In this document: positions 32,995 to 41,281 of the stretch, piece after piece
Position numbering within the stretch: position 1 is the first letter of the stretch
Layout: each line of letters starts with the position of its first letter
Assembly (NCBI RefSeq): GCF_008727735.1
Contig: NZ_CP044227.1
Coordinates: forward strand, 496,001-560,000
Direction of reading: 5' to 3'
From: Flintibacter sp. KGMB00164
Lineage (GTDB): Bacteria > Bacillota > Clostridia > Oscillospirales > Oscillospiraceae
DNA length: 64,000 nt
Translations under genes and position numbers: made by a program
The notes under the pieces: generated by a model
Told to the model about the DNA's origin: nothing
The model's database searches: none
Seen by the model: the letters and a program-made list of their open reading frames with translations, nothing else

Positions 32995-34043
32995 ACCATC
33001 GCCTCCACCGTCAGAGTGCCCAGGGTGGGCAGCTGATCCAGCTCCACCGCCTGGTCGGCGGCAGGGGAGAGAATGGCGTAGTTTTCCACGTTCTCACAGC
33101 TGTAAATCACGCTGCCAAGCTGAGCCAGCAGCACATTGCGGCCCAGCCGTTCCCCGGAGAACCACCGGCACACCTCCTCCTCCACGGCTTGCTCTACCGC
33201 CTCTTGGTCGGCCCCCTCCTTGGCCTTGACCTGGATAGAGACATTGACGGTGAGGGCCTCAGGGGCCAGGACCTTCACATCCACAGCGATCTCCCGCCGG
33301 GACTGGAAGTACTCCTGCAGCTGTCCCAGCAGCTCCTCATCGGGCTGTCCGCTGAGGGTGGCCACCACAACGTCCACGGTCCCGATGCCTCGGCTGCGGG
33401 GCAGAACGGACACCGCCGCCACTTGGTCAAAGGACAGCGCACCCTGCTCGTAGAAGGCGATGTTGGCTCCGTTGGGCAGGCGCTGGTAGGTGTCCAGAAT
33501 TCGGGTGCGGAAGGCCTCATCCCCCTCCGCGTCGCTGCCTCCGGTAAAGGGCAGAGGATTGGTGCAGGCGGACACCCCCACCGGAGCTACTGCCATGGCG
33601 GTGATAGCACGGGCAGATACGTTGCCCGCTGCGCCGGGGAGCAAGGCCTGGGCAGGGACGTCAACTTCTGTCTCGCCGGGGGCGATGATCCCGTCCTCTG
33701 TGGTCTCAAAGCGCACCATATCCGCCGTCAGACACACGGTACCTTGTGGGATAGTGCGGGCAGTGTCAGAGCTCTGGGCAGTAAAACGGATCGAGCCCAG
33801 CGCCTGGGTGGCCTGCTTGCGGGTAAGTCCCCGCAGCTGACCGTGGAGATCCAGATAGTCGCTCTCCGCCGTCTGGGGAAAGGCCTGGCGGGTGACCCAC
33901 TGGGCCTGGATGTACAGGGCGTAGACCTGGGCGGCCACAGCGTACATCCGCACCGACAGGTCGCACCCGGGGTCGGGCTCCAGACCGGTCTGCTCCTCCA
34001 GGCAGGAGAGCATCTCCCCGAAAATTTCATCAATGGTTTTCAT
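32991..34043 (-). CDS. Baseplate J-like protein (gpJ / XkdT family)
   Basis: 350 residues. Seen: SDYLDLHGQLRGLTRKQATQALGSI, the central FTGGSDAEGDEAFRTRILDTYQRLPNGANIAFYEQGAL typical of Baseplate_J proteins, and a C-terminal domain rich in beta strands. It forms the wedge of the contractile-tail baseplate. The ATG at 34043 follows GGAGG by 7 nt. It stands between the gp25-like and gpI-like genes, the standard order for PBSX-, P2- and Mu-like tails. Confidence 0.92.
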   Translation of the reverse strand: MKTIDEIFGEMLSCLEEQTGLEPDPGCDLSVRMYAVAAQVYALYIQAQWVTRQAFPQTAESDYLDLHGQLRGLTRKQATQALGSIRFTAQSSDTARTIPQGTVCLTADMVRFETTEDGIIAPGETEVDVPAQALLPGAAGNVSARAITAMAVAPVGVSACTNPLPFTGGSDAEGDEAFRTRILDTYQRLPNGANIAFYEQGALSFDQVAAVSVLPRSRGIGTVDVVVATLSGQPDEELLGQLQEYFQSRREIAVDVKVLAPEALTVNVSIQVKAKEGADQEAVEQAVEEEVCRWFSGERLGRNVLLAQLGSVIYSCENVENYAILSPAADQAVELDQLPTLGTLTVEAMV

Positions 34044-34055
34044 GTCGATCCCTCC

Positions 34056-34412
34056 TTACCCGGTAATGTCCAGGGACACGGACAGGGGTTCTCCCTGCCA
34101 TTCCAGATATACCTGTAAATGTCCCCGGCTGCCCTCCAGCTGAGTCCACTGCACATCGGTGACGGTCAGATTCTCCTCACTCTCCAGCGCCTGGACGGTA
34201 TACTGCCGGGCCAGGGCGGAGCGGGCGGAGGGTTTTCCGTCCCGACACAGCTGGTAGAGCCGGCTGCCCATCTCGGGCAGGAAGGGGAACTGGCCCCGCC
34301 GGGCGGTGAGCCGGAACAGCACCCGCTGCAGCAGGGCCTGAGCCCCATCCAGGGACTGTACGCCTCCCTGCGAACCGGGGAGATAGTCCCCTCCACTGAG
34401 TTTTCGTTCCAA
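34056..34412 (-). CDS. gp25/XkdS-like baseplate wedge protein
   Basis: 118 residues. The plan RVLFRLTARRGQFPFLPEMGSRLYQL, then QYTVQALESEENLTVTDVQ, resembles gp25-like baseplate proteins. Assignment rests on this pattern and on its place directly before gpJ. The start is TTG 34412, 8 nt after GGAGG. Confidence 0.68.
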   Translation of the reverse strand: MERKLSGGDYLPGSQGGVQSLDGAQALLQRVLFRLTARRGQFPFLPEMGSRLYQLCRDGKPSARSALARQYTVQALESEENLTVTDVQWTQLEGSRGHLQVYLEWQGEPLSVSLDITG

Positions 34413-34416
34413 GCGG

Positions 34417-34824
34417 TCAGCCTCCTCCCAAAATTTCCAGGGTCACCTCCCGGGCGATGGCGGCCACATAGTCCTCCAGTGTCTGCTCCCCGATCCATAC
34501 CTGCCCGGTGAGGCGGATGCCGTCTTTGCACAGGTCGATCTGTCCCTCGCCGCCGCTCAGCCGTACCCCGCCGGGCTCCAGCTGCTGTTCCGACTGGCGC
34601 ACACCCACCAGACAGGGGGACTCCTGATGGTCCCCTGCCTTTAAAACCAATACTTTTTCGCCCACGGCAGGCCGCCACTGGTAGCCGCCGGGGGCGTACA
34701 CCGCCACCCAGCGCCGCTCTCCGCTGAGATACACGCCTGCGGGGTCGCCTCCCAGGGTGACTACTCCCACGTCACCGGGAGCCTCCTGGGTCCTGCCATC
34801 CTGTTTTCGATTGGATGTCCACAT
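34417..34824 (-). CDS. Probable baseplate spike / puncturing protein (gpV-like)
   Basis: 135 residues. An OB-fold-like start (DVGVVTLGGDPAGVYLSGER, YQWRPAVGEKVLVL) is followed by a repeated strand pattern (GGVRLSGGEGQIDLCKDGIRLTGQVWIG) as in trimeric spike proteins. It lies between the hub gene and gp25 gene, the usual place of the central spike. The ATG at 34824 follows GAGGTGAAGG. Family match is moderate. Confidence 0.58.
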   Translation of the reverse strand: MWTSNRKQDGRTQEAPGDVGVVTLGGDPAGVYLSGERRWVAVYAPGGYQWRPAVGEKVLVLKAGDHQESPCLVGVRQSEQQLEPGGVRLSGGEGQIDLCKDGIRLTGQVWIGEQTLEDYVAAIAREVTLEILGGG

Positions 34825-34834
34825 AACCTTCACC

Positions 34835-35785
34835 TCACACCAAAACTTCGGGGGACATGAGCTCCAGACGGGTCCAGCCCCCGCTCTCATCCACCCCCAC
34901 CTGAGCCTGGTTGACCCGGTAGAGCCCATCGCGCCCCCAGTCGGAGCGCTGCAGCTGCACCAGGTCTCCCGGCTTTCCGTAAAAGAGCACCGGAATGGTC
35001 ACCTCCAGCACCAATTGCTCGGTGGCGGACTGGTCCAGCTGAAACTGGCCCGAGTAGCGCATGGCCTGGTACTGACTTTTACCCGGCATGGTAAGTACCT
35101 GGCGGCGGCTGCCTCCCAGGGCCTGAAAATCCATGTTGTTTACTACTTGAGTGAGCTGCTGATACCGGTCCCGCACCACCACCTGGGACAGCACGCCGTA
35201 GCGCTTGTCCCGGCATACCAGCTTCGTTACCGGGGTGGCATCGTCCAGCAGCAGCCGGGTGTTGTCCTCCCAGGGGGTGAGCACCAGCCGCCCCTCCCGG
35301 TCAAAGCGGGGGGAGATGCTGTGGTAGTAGCGCACAAAGTCGTACAGGACCGACCACTCGCTGCTGCCCACCGCCACAGAGAACTGGCTCACCGGGGCCA
35401 TGTAGGCCTGACTGGCCACCGTGATGCCGTAGGGGCTTACATGGTCCCGGAGAATGTCGGCCAGAGTGGCCACCTGGTAGTCCTGTCCCAGGGCCTCGTT
35501 GTCCAGCAGGCGGGCGGCCATTCCCCGGCCGGACACATCGATCCAGGCCCCTTGGGGGGTGAGGGCGGTCTCGCACTCATCCACCACCCCGGTAAAGACT
35601 ACCTGGTCCCCATCCAGGGCCTGAAAGGTACACCACTGCCTGGGATCCACGGTGTTGGTGCCCTCCCAGAGACAGCGGATCTGAAAGCTGTCACAGGGGA
35701 CTCCCGAGGTGTATTGAAACGTCCAGGACAGGGGAGCGGGCAGTGCCGTGGCATCCCCTTGGGCGGAAATCACATATCCGGTCAC
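34835..35785 (-). CDS. Contractile-tail hub protein (XkdQ / gpD-like)
   Basis: 316 residues. Strand-rich N-terminus (SWTFQYTSGVPCDSFQIRC), GVVDECETALTPQGAWIDVSGRGMAARLLDNEA, LADILRDHVSPYGITV, and the C-terminal PVLFYGKPGDLVQLQRSDWGRDGLYRV match XkdQ-like proteins that form the ring around the spike. GTG start at 35785 overlaps the LysM gene stop (GTGA). Follows the LysM gene, as xkdP-xkdQ do in PBSX. Confidence 0.8.
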   Translation of the reverse strand: MTGYVISAQGDATALPAPLSWTFQYTSGVPCDSFQIRCLWEGTNTVDPRQWCTFQALDGDQVVFTGVVDECETALTPQGAWIDVSGRGMAARLLDNEALGQDYQVATLADILRDHVSPYGITVASQAYMAPVSQFSVAVGSSEWSVLYDFVRYYHSISPRFDREGRLVLTPWEDNTRLLLDDATPVTKLVCRDKRYGVLSQVVVRDRYQQLTQVVNNMDFQALGGSRRQVLTMPGKSQYQAMRYSGQFQLDQSATEQLVLEVTIPVLFYGKPGDLVQLQRSDWGRDGLYRVNQAQVGVDESGGWTRLELMSPEVLV

Positions 35786-36357
35786 GATACCCTCACCTCA
35801 TCTCCGATGTGAATGAGGTTGGGGTTTTTGATCTGGGGATTGAGCGCAATAAGATCGCTCAGTGCCATGCCGTAGCGCATGGCGATGGACCACAGAGTAT
35901 CCCCCTTTACCACCTGGTAATAGACGGGGATGGCCTGAGCAGCCTGGTCCGAGCCGGAACTTTGGCTGGTCTGGGCAGGCCAGGTGCGCACCTGGCCGCT
36001 GTAATAGTTGGCCTCCTCCCAAAATTCAAAGGAGTAGCGCACATAGTCCCGCATAGGCTCCTGCTCCAGCCGCAGGGAGACAAAATAGGCGTTGGCGGTC
36101 TGCCACAGGGGGTGGATAAGCTGGCCTGGGCCGCCGGAATAAAACACGTTGGCCAACTGGCCAAACTGGGTATAGGCGTCCTCGCCGATGAATTCACCCT
36201 CGCCCTTCATCACCCGCCGGGTCCGTCCCAGATCCTGCAGGTAGTAAAGACCAAAGGGTACCTTGTTTACCGCCATGATCCGTTCATAGTCGATGGAGTA
36301 CACCCTGGGATTGTGGGGCCAGACGTACTCCTTGTAGCGCATGGGGGTCAAAAGCAA
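35782..36357 (-). CDS. LysM-domain baseplate/tail protein (XkdP-like)
   Basis: 191 residues. N-terminal part (IMAVNKVPFGLYYLQDLGRTRRVMKGEG and following) resembles the XkdP-type tail proteins; the C-terminal LysM domain (about 145-190: YYQVVKGDTLWSIAMRYG, DLIALNPQIKNPNLIHIGDEV) binds peptidoglycan. In contractile tails such proteins join tube and baseplate. The start is probably the TTG at 36357 (GGAGG 9 nt upstream); the ATG at 36342 is an alternative. Confidence 0.85.
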   Translation of the reverse strand: MLLTPMRYKEYVWPHNPRVYSIDYERIMAVNKVPFGLYYLQDLGRTRRVMKGEGEFIGEDAYTQFGQLANVFYSGGPGQLIHPLWQTANAYFVSLRLEQEPMRDYVRYSFEFWEEANYYSGQVRTWPAQTSQSSGSDQAAQAIPVYYQVVKGDTLWSIAMRYGMALSDLIALNPQIKNPNLIHIGDEVRVS

Positions 36358-36375
36358 CGCCCCATCCCTCCTTCC

Positions 36376-36963
36376 TCAGTACAGAGAGAAGCCCCGGTCA
36401 TACCGGCGGCTGTCCCGCTGAAAGGCCCGGTCCACCGCCCGGGCGTCCTCCTGCTGCTGAGCCGCGGCCGCGGCGGCGGCCAGAGGGGAATCCCTCAGGG
36501 CGGCGGGGTCATACTGCAGCCCGGAGCTGTCCTGCCCGGAAAAGGCGCGGGAGGACAGGCTGCCGCCGTTTTCTTGACTGCGGCCCAGGGCCTCTGTACC
36601 GGCTTGGATGTCCTCCAGGGTCCGCAGCTGCTCCAGCAGAGCGGGAGAGGAGGACTGTGCGGCAATGCCCTGGGAAAGCTCCTGGGGATCAGTGCCGCTT
36701 GATCCGGGTGTCTGCAAGTTATCCTCCCCGGCCCGCTGAAAACGGGGCAGAGCCTGCTGACCCTCCAGCCCCCAGAAATCCGCCAGAGCATCGGATGGGT
36801 CTGGATACTCTTCGGCCTGGCTGTCCTGCGGATCTGCCTCGGCCTGGTCCTCCCGGGCCTGGGGCAGTACCAGTGCGGTGAGGTCAGGCTGCCACAGCGC
36901 GCTCCCGTCCTCCTCCAGAACATCCTCCACCTGCTCCAGCAGGTTGTCCAAATCGTTGGTCAT
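36376..36963 (-). CDS. Short acidic protein in the tape-measure position
   Basis: 195 residues, not recognised. It has an acidic helical N-terminus (NDLDNLLEQVEDVLEEDG), a disordered Gln/Ser/Asp-rich middle, a run of Ala (AAAAAAAA near 165), and an Arg/Tyr-rich end (RRYDRGFSLY). It occupies the place of the tape-measure gene (after the chaperone pair, before LysM) but is far shorter than known tape measures. It may be a reduced tape measure, a tail terminator or an unrelated protein. The start overlaps the stop of the frameshift extension (ATGA). Confidence 0.6.
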   Translation of the reverse strand: MTNDLDNLLEQVEDVLEEDGSALWQPDLTALVLPQAREDQAEADPQDSQAEEYPDPSDALADFWGLEGQQALPRFQRAGEDNLQTPGSSGTDPQELSQGIAAQSSSPALLEQLRTLEDIQAGTEALGRSQENGGSLSSRAFSGQDSSGLQYDPAALRDSPLAAAAAAAQQQEDARAVDRAFQRDSRRYDRGFSLY

Positions 36964-37591
36964 TTCGTCTCCCCCTTCCCAAGAGCTGCAAACCGCTGGA
37001 GATCAAAGTTGGGATTTACCCCACCCTCCACTATCCCGATGGGCCGGCCGCAGCCGGGACACAGGCCCTGCTGGCTCTGAGCCAGGCAGCTGGGGCACAG
37101 GCGCTCCAGCTCCTCCTCCCGGTCCAATACCATGTGGGTAAGACACCACAGATAGTCCCGGTCCCGCATCTGCCGGGCCCGCGCCTCGGTGGGCAGAGCG
37201 CCAAAGGCCCGCAGCACTTTCCAGCGCAGCCGGTCGGCCCCGTCCGCAGCTACTTTTTTTTTACCTGCTCCGCCTGTTCCCGGCTCAGGGTGAGAGGCGG
37301 GTTTTCCTCCCGGTTAAATTGGCTCCAGGTCCGGGCCAGGGCGGAGATTTCCTCCACCCGCAGCCCGGAGAGCACCGCCTCACCGCTGGAAAAGACGGGC
37401 TCGCCCTCCTGGGTTTCCAGTGCCCGGGCCAGCAGACAGGCGTTGGAGCACAGGGCACGCTCGCTGCTGCTGCGGCACAGGCTGTCCGCCTCACGCCGGG
37501 CCTGGAGCACCTCCAGGGCGGACAGCAGCCGCAGGTTCATGCCGTTGTCCAGCGCCATCCGATCCCGGCCGGCTAAGATGGAAGGGCTCAT
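36960..37591 (-). other. Tail-assembly chaperone with programmed -1 frameshift (long form)
   Basis: The short form (37250-37591) ends in ...EQVKKK-stop with the bases GTA AAA AAA AAG TAG. The classic heptamer A AAA AAG (as in dnaX) allows a -1 slip. Reading would then continue from 37253 as VAADGADRLRWKVLRAFG to the stop at 36960, giving about 210 residues. The extension carries a zinc-ribbon-like CPSC...CPGC. A ribosome-site-like GGCGGAG lies about 6 nt upstream of the slippery run, a known stimulator. Fused forms at this locus are conserved in tailed phages (lambda gpG/gpGT). The GTG at 37217 has no ribosome site, so the downstream frame is unlikely to be separate. Confidence 0.75.
37250..37591 (-). 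CDS. Tail-assembly chaperone, short form (XkdN/gpG-like)
   Basis: 113 residues, mostly helical (MNLRLLSALEVLQARREADSL, ACLLARALE, LRVEEISALARTWSQFNRE). It follows the tube gene by one nucleotide; the ATG at 37591 has GGAGG 6 nt upstream. The position between tube and tape-measure loci plus the slippery A9 run at its end identify it as the gpG-type chaperone. Sequence similarity alone would not. Confidence 0.7.
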   Translation of the reverse strand: MSPSILAGRDRMALDNGMNLRLLSALEVLQARREADSLCRSSSERALCSNACLLARALETQEGEPVFSSGEAVLSGLRVEEISALARTWSQFNREENPPLTLSREQAEQVKKK

Positions 37592-37592
37592 C

Positions 37593-37982
37593 TCACGCCT
37601 CCATTTCCAGCCGCTTGGAGGCCACAATGGTCACCTTCTCCAGCACCATGTTGCCCAAGGTGCCGTTCTCCTGGATGGAGGACCACTGGCAGCCGGAGTA
37701 GACGATCTTCCGGTCGGGCTTGCAGATAACCAGGGAGAAGTCGGACAGGCTGTAGAAGTCGATGCCGTCCTGCACCGCCTCTTCGGTGGCGTAGAGACGG
37801 CTCAGCTCCAGCACATGGCTGGTCTGGCCGGGGATGGTGGCTACGGGTTCCTCCTCGCCGAAGGCCTCCACCGCCCGGCTGGTCTTGTCGGAGCGGGCGG
37901 AGTAGCTCTGGACCACGGCCACCTTGGTGCCGTCTACCTCCAGATAGATGTCGCTGCTGGTGGGAAATCCTGCAATACTCAA
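37593..37982 (-). CDS. Contractile-tail tube protein (XkdM-like)
   Basis: 129 residues. Beta-rich with GFPTSSDIYLEVDGTKVAVVQSYSARSDKTSRAVEAFGE at the start and GTLGNMVLEKVTIVASKRLEMEA at the end, like XkdM/gpFII-type tube proteins. Its place directly after the sheath gene agrees. TTG start at 37982, 7 nt after GGAGG. Confidence 0.82.
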   Translation of the reverse strand: MSIAGFPTSSDIYLEVDGTKVAVVQSYSARSDKTSRAVEAFGEEEPVATIPGQTSHVLELSRLYATEEAVQDGIDFYSLSDFSLVICKPDRKIVYSGCQWSSIQENGTLGNMVLEKVTIVASKRLEMEA

Positions 37983-37994
37983 ACTGATCCCTCC

Positions 37995-39056
37995 TTAAAT
38001 GACAATGTGGGCGGTCAGCCAGATCTGGTTGAGACCGTGGGTGACGGTGAAGGTAAAGTCCACCAGGCACACGGTAGGATCATCGGGGTGGGCGGAGACG
38101 GTGACCTGGTCGTAGTCGGTGATGATCTCCCGGCTCTTTTTGTTCTCCAGTTCCAGCACTACCTGGGTGCGGATGGCGCCCCGGCTCTGGGCGGTGTTCT
38201 TGGCCCGGCGGAACTTGCTGCGCAGGCTGTCACGCAGGGTGGGGATCACATCGTCCACAATAAGAATGGTGGACAGCTCCCGCCAGGTGGTGTCTTCCAC
38301 CTCGCCGCTGGAGGTGCGGGTGGTGACGCCGCGCACCACACCAACCTGACCGCTGACGCTCTCCAGAGGGGTCACGCCGCCCCGTACCAGCAGGTCGATG
38401 TCGTTGTCACTGTACTGCGCACTCAGCCCCTTCAGACCAAGTAGCTCCGCGCCGCCCAGAGGAATGGCGGGGTCAGACTGGGCGGCAATGGCCCCGGCTA
38501 CGGCGGCCGCGGCGCTCAGTCCGTCCTGAGCGGCATCCTCACCGTCCACACTGCCGGGAGCCACCAGTACCATACGCTCGCAGTTGAACCCCTTGGCCCG
38601 CTCCACCAGGGCGGACACCTCCTCGCCTGCGGCGGCGCCAACCACAGCAATACGCTCCCGGCGAGCGGCGCTGGCGGACAGTACACTGTCACGCAGGGCC
38701 TGCTGCACTGTCAGAGTTGTGCTGTCACACAGCATCACGCTGATATTTTCCAGACCGCCCAGGGTGTCAAACGCGGCCTGATAGCCCTCCTCATTGGTAA
38801 CCGGAACGGCTACCACCGCGGCCGCGCCGTTGAGCAGGGCAATGCGGATGAGCTCGGCCATGTCCTGCTTGCCCTCCTGGCTGCCGAAAGCGGCCACCGC
38901 CGCCTCGTAGCTGGTCACGGTGATGGGCACCCCGGCGGAAGCTGTGGAATTGATGGCCGCCAGGCCCACCGTCTTGTGTCCTCCGCTGCCCCGCACCAGG
39001 GTGGAGGCGTCATAGGAGGAGTAGACGCCGGGGCGCTCGTGAGTGGTCAAATTCAT
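37995..39056 (-). CDS. Phage tail sheath protein (XkdK-like)
   Basis: 353 residues. The N-terminal ERPGVYSSYDAS and the C-terminal strand VSAHPDDPTVCLVDFTFTVTHGLNQIWLTAHIVI are typical of sheath proteins; GVTPLESVSGQVGVVRGVTTRT and WRELSTILIVDDVIPTLRDSLRSKF match the conserved core. It forms the contractile outer tube, so the particle is myovirus-like. The start overlaps the upstream stop (ATGA). Confidence 0.93.
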   Translation of the reverse strand: MNLTTHERPGVYSSYDASTLVRGSGGHKTVGLAAINSTASAGVPITVTSYEAAVAAFGSQEGKQDMAELIRIALLNGAAAVVAVPVTNEEGYQAAFDTLGGLENISVMLCDSTTLTVQQALRDSVLSASAARRERIAVVGAAAGEEVSALVERAKGFNCERMVLVAPGSVDGEDAAQDGLSAAAAVAGAIAAQSDPAIPLGGAELLGLKGLSAQYSDNDIDLLVRGGVTPLESVSGQVGVVRGVTTRTSSGEVEDTTWRELSTILIVDDVIPTLRDSLRSKFRRAKNTAQSRGAIRTQVVLELENKKSREIITDYDQVTVSAHPDDPTVCLVDFTFTVTHGLNQIWLTAHIVI

Positions 39057-39559
39057 AAGGTTCTCTCCCCTCTGATCTCAAAGTCCAGGAACTCGCCCTG
39101 CTCTTGGGTGCTGCCGGACACCAGCAGGGCGGTGCAAACCAGCTGGGCCGGGCGCTTGAGCAGCCGGGCCTGCTGGTCATAATCGGTCTCGCCGCAGGAA
39201 AAGGTCCCCACGGTCAGCCCTTTGGGGCCGGGGGGCAGACAGGCCTGGGCCAGAGCGGCCCAAATCTGCTCCAGGGCAGCGGGATCGGTGCCGGGGGCGG
39301 CATACAGGTCCAGCCCAAAGGTTAGGGTGACCGTCTTGCCATACCGCTCCTCCCAGGCCTGGGTGTCGGGGTTGAGCCGCTGTCCCAGATAGCCGGAAAA
39401 GCCCGCCGGTGTGCTCTCGCACCCTCGCAGGGAGACCGCGATCACCGGTGCCTCCAACTGGGGCCTGGCTTCGGTGCTCCAGGCGGTGCGGGCAGGCAGC
39501 TGCTGGTCTCGGAGGTGCTGGCACAGTACCTCCACCGCCTGTTCCATGGGTGTGCTCAT
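39053..39559 (-). CDS. Probable tail completion / head-tail joining protein
   Basis: 168 residues, no confident family. Strand-helix pattern with VTLTFGLDLYAAP and LKRPAQLVCTALLV. Its place directly before the sheath gene fits the tail terminator or completion protein of myophages. The start overlaps the upstream stop (ATGA). Confidence 0.55.
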   Translation of the reverse strand: MSTPMEQAVEVLCQHLRDQQLPARTAWSTEARPQLEAPVIAVSLRGCESTPAGFSGYLGQRLNPDTQAWEERYGKTVTLTFGLDLYAAPGTDPAALEQIWAALAQACLPPGPKGLTVGTFSCGETDYDQQARLLKRPAQLVCTALLVSGSTQEQGEFLDFEIRGERTL

Positions 39560-39894
39560 GCTCCTGCCTCCTCTCCCGTGTCTCTGGGCCGCAGAACCGC
39601 CCAGATGTGGGATACGCTGATTCCTACATGCACCGGGTGGGCGGAGACAACGGCATAGCCTGCTCCCTCAAATTCTACCCAGTCGCCGTGGTCGGACAGA
39701 GGATGGTTCGGGTCGCCCAGATATAAAAACCGATCCTCACGCTGCCAGCCCAGGGGAGAGGGCAGGCTTTGAGCCTGCCCTTTCTCACGGATGGGCTGGA
39801 GAAAGGCACGGGCGTCCACCGTACTGTCCCCCTGGTGGAGGACCACCCGCTGGCCGTACTTGGCCAGCAGGGCGGCCCAGGCTGCATCCATCAT
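39556..39894 (-). CDS. Probable head-tail joining (minor capsid) protein
   Basis: 112 residues. MMDAAWAALLAKYGQRVVLHQGDSTVDARAFLQPI and FLYLGDPNHPLSDHGDWVEFEGAGYAVVSAHPV resemble small beta-barrel stopper proteins between connector and tail. ATG at 39894, overlapping the upstream stop. Function assigned from order and general pattern. Confidence 0.58.
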   Translation of the reverse strand: MMDAAWAALLAKYGQRVVLHQGDSTVDARAFLQPIREKGQAQSLPSPLGWQREDRFLYLGDPNHPLSDHGDWVEFEGAGYAVVSAHPVHVGISVSHIWAVLRPRDTGEEAGA

Positions 39895-40241
39895 CCCGTC
39901 ACCCCCTGAAAATAAAAGCCGCCGTCCCGCAGGTAGGGAGCCATCAGCCGCTGGATCTGCGCGGTCAGCCCGCCGGAATCCCCGCTGCCTCCCGTCTGGA
40001 TGGATACATCCCCGGCGGTGAAAGAGGTCACCTCGCCGCCGCCTCCCGCAGCGGACAGTCCGTCCAGTGCCATCCAGGCGGCACACACCGTAAAGGCGTC
40101 GATGCAGCTTTCCGGCGTGACTCCGGGCCGCAGTTGGGCGGTCAGGGCCTGCTCCGCCGCGGCGCACAGGGGCTCCAATACCTCCCGCTGGGACTCGGAA
40201 GCACCCATGGCGATGGCTAAGGCAATGATCTGCTCAGTCAT
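39891..40241 (-). CDS. Probable head-tail connector (gp6-like adaptor)
   Basis: 116 residues: helical start (EQIIALAIAMGAS, EVLEPLCAAAEQALTAQL), a Gly-rich loop, then AQIQRLMAPYLRDGGFYFQG. The helical plan and place right after the capsid gene fit gp6/YqbG-type adaptors. The start overlaps the capsid stop (ATGA). Confidence 0.58.
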   Translation of the reverse strand: MTEQIIALAIAMGASESQREVLEPLCAAAEQALTAQLRPGVTPESCIDAFTVCAAWMALDGLSAAGGGGEVTSFTAGDVSIQTGGSGDSGGLTAQIQRLMAPYLRDGGFYFQGVTG

Positions 40242-41257
40242 GCCTGCACCTTCAGCACGTGGGAGGCCTCCTGGAAGATCTTCGCAAAGCCGCTGATGGT
40301 GGTGATAGCCGCCCGCTCCAGCTGGCGGTCAATGAGCTTGTCGTACTCCACCATCACGTCGCTGCCCTGAATGAGCTCCAGGGCGTAGCGCTTGTCCAGC
40401 CCCACTGCCGTCTTCTCGGGCAGCACGCTGGTGCGCAGCAGGTTGGCGCCCAGGGGGGTGGACAGCTTGCCGGTGCCCTGGAAGTTGAGGCCGGTGAGGG
40501 GGTTCTGGAACTCGGGGAGCTTCAGCAGCTTCACCATCACATCGGGGCTTACCAGCAGGGTGTTCATCTCGTAGGGCTCAAACTTGGCCCAGAAGTCCAC
40601 CAGATCGTCGTAGGTCAGGGTGTCGGAGGCGGCGGTGGTGAACACGTCGGCGGCGTTGTTGTTGCCGTCGCCGTTGATCAGCACATCCACGCCGTCAGCC
40701 AGCAGCATCTGGGCGATGTGGGAGCCGATCTGACGCAGGGTGACGGAGAACAGGTCCAGCTTGCGGTAGCGCACCGACTCGTAGGAGGCCACCAGCATGC
40801 GGCCGCGCTTGTGCAGCTTAATGAGGTTAGCCTGCACCTTGATGGTGGTGCTGGGGATGGCGGCGCCCTCGTCTACCGCCCGCAGCTCCTTCTCCTCGCC
40901 GCCGGCCTTGGCGGCAATGGAGCGGTAGTCCATACCGTCAAAGTTGGTGGTGGCGGCAGTGATGGAGGGGATAAGGTTGCTCTCGTCCATGCCCTGACGC
41001 ACGGAACGGGCGATGTACTCAGGGAAAAGGACGGCGGCGTCGGAGGTGCGGAAGAACTTCTCCACTGCGTCGCAGCCCGCGCCCTTTACCTTGATGTCAA
41101 AGCGCTTGAGCTGGCGCTGAAAGGCGTCCAGACCCTCCAGACTAGTGCCCTTATACTGCTCGGAGGGGTCCAGGCGCTCCAGCACCTGGGTAAAGGTGCT
41201 ACCCGCCTCCTGATACATGCCCTTCTCCAGCTTCAAAGTGTCATAACGATTGGCCAT
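40238..41257 (-). CDS. Major capsid protein (HK97 fold)
   Basis: 339 residues. Seen: FFRTSDAAVLFPEYIARSVRQGM, AIPSTTIKVQANLIKLHKRGRMLVASYESVRYRKLDLF, IAQMLLADGVDVLINGDGNNN, and MNTLLVSPDVMVKLLKLPEFQNPL; this is the plan of HK97-like capsid proteins of PBSX-type elements. A protease/scaffold gene lies two genes upstream, as expected. No cleaved N-terminal delta domain is obvious, so scaffolding is probably in the protease C-terminus. Confidence 0.87.
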   Translation of the reverse strand: MANRYDTLKLEKGMYQEAGSTFTQVLERLDPSEQYKGTSLEGLDAFQRQLKRFDIKVKGAGCDAVEKFFRTSDAAVLFPEYIARSVRQGMDESNLIPSITAATTNFDGMDYRSIAAKAGGEEKELRAVDEGAAIPSTTIKVQANLIKLHKRGRMLVASYESVRYRKLDLFSVTLRQIGSHIAQMLLADGVDVLINGDGNNNAADVFTTAASDTLTYDDLVDFWAKFEPYEMNTLLVSPDVMVKLLKLPEFQNPLTGLNFQGTGKLSTPLGANLLRTSVLPEKTAVGLDKRYALELIQGSDVMVEYDKLIDRQLERAAITTISGFAKIFQEASHVLKVQA

Positions 41258-41281
41258 CGCGATCCACGCTCCTTTCTTAAA

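Noticed and set aside
36960..37217. Separate 85-codon gene starting at the GTG at 37217
   Set aside because: No ribosome site; the frame continues upstream without stop to the slippery A9 run, so it is better explained as a frameshift extension.
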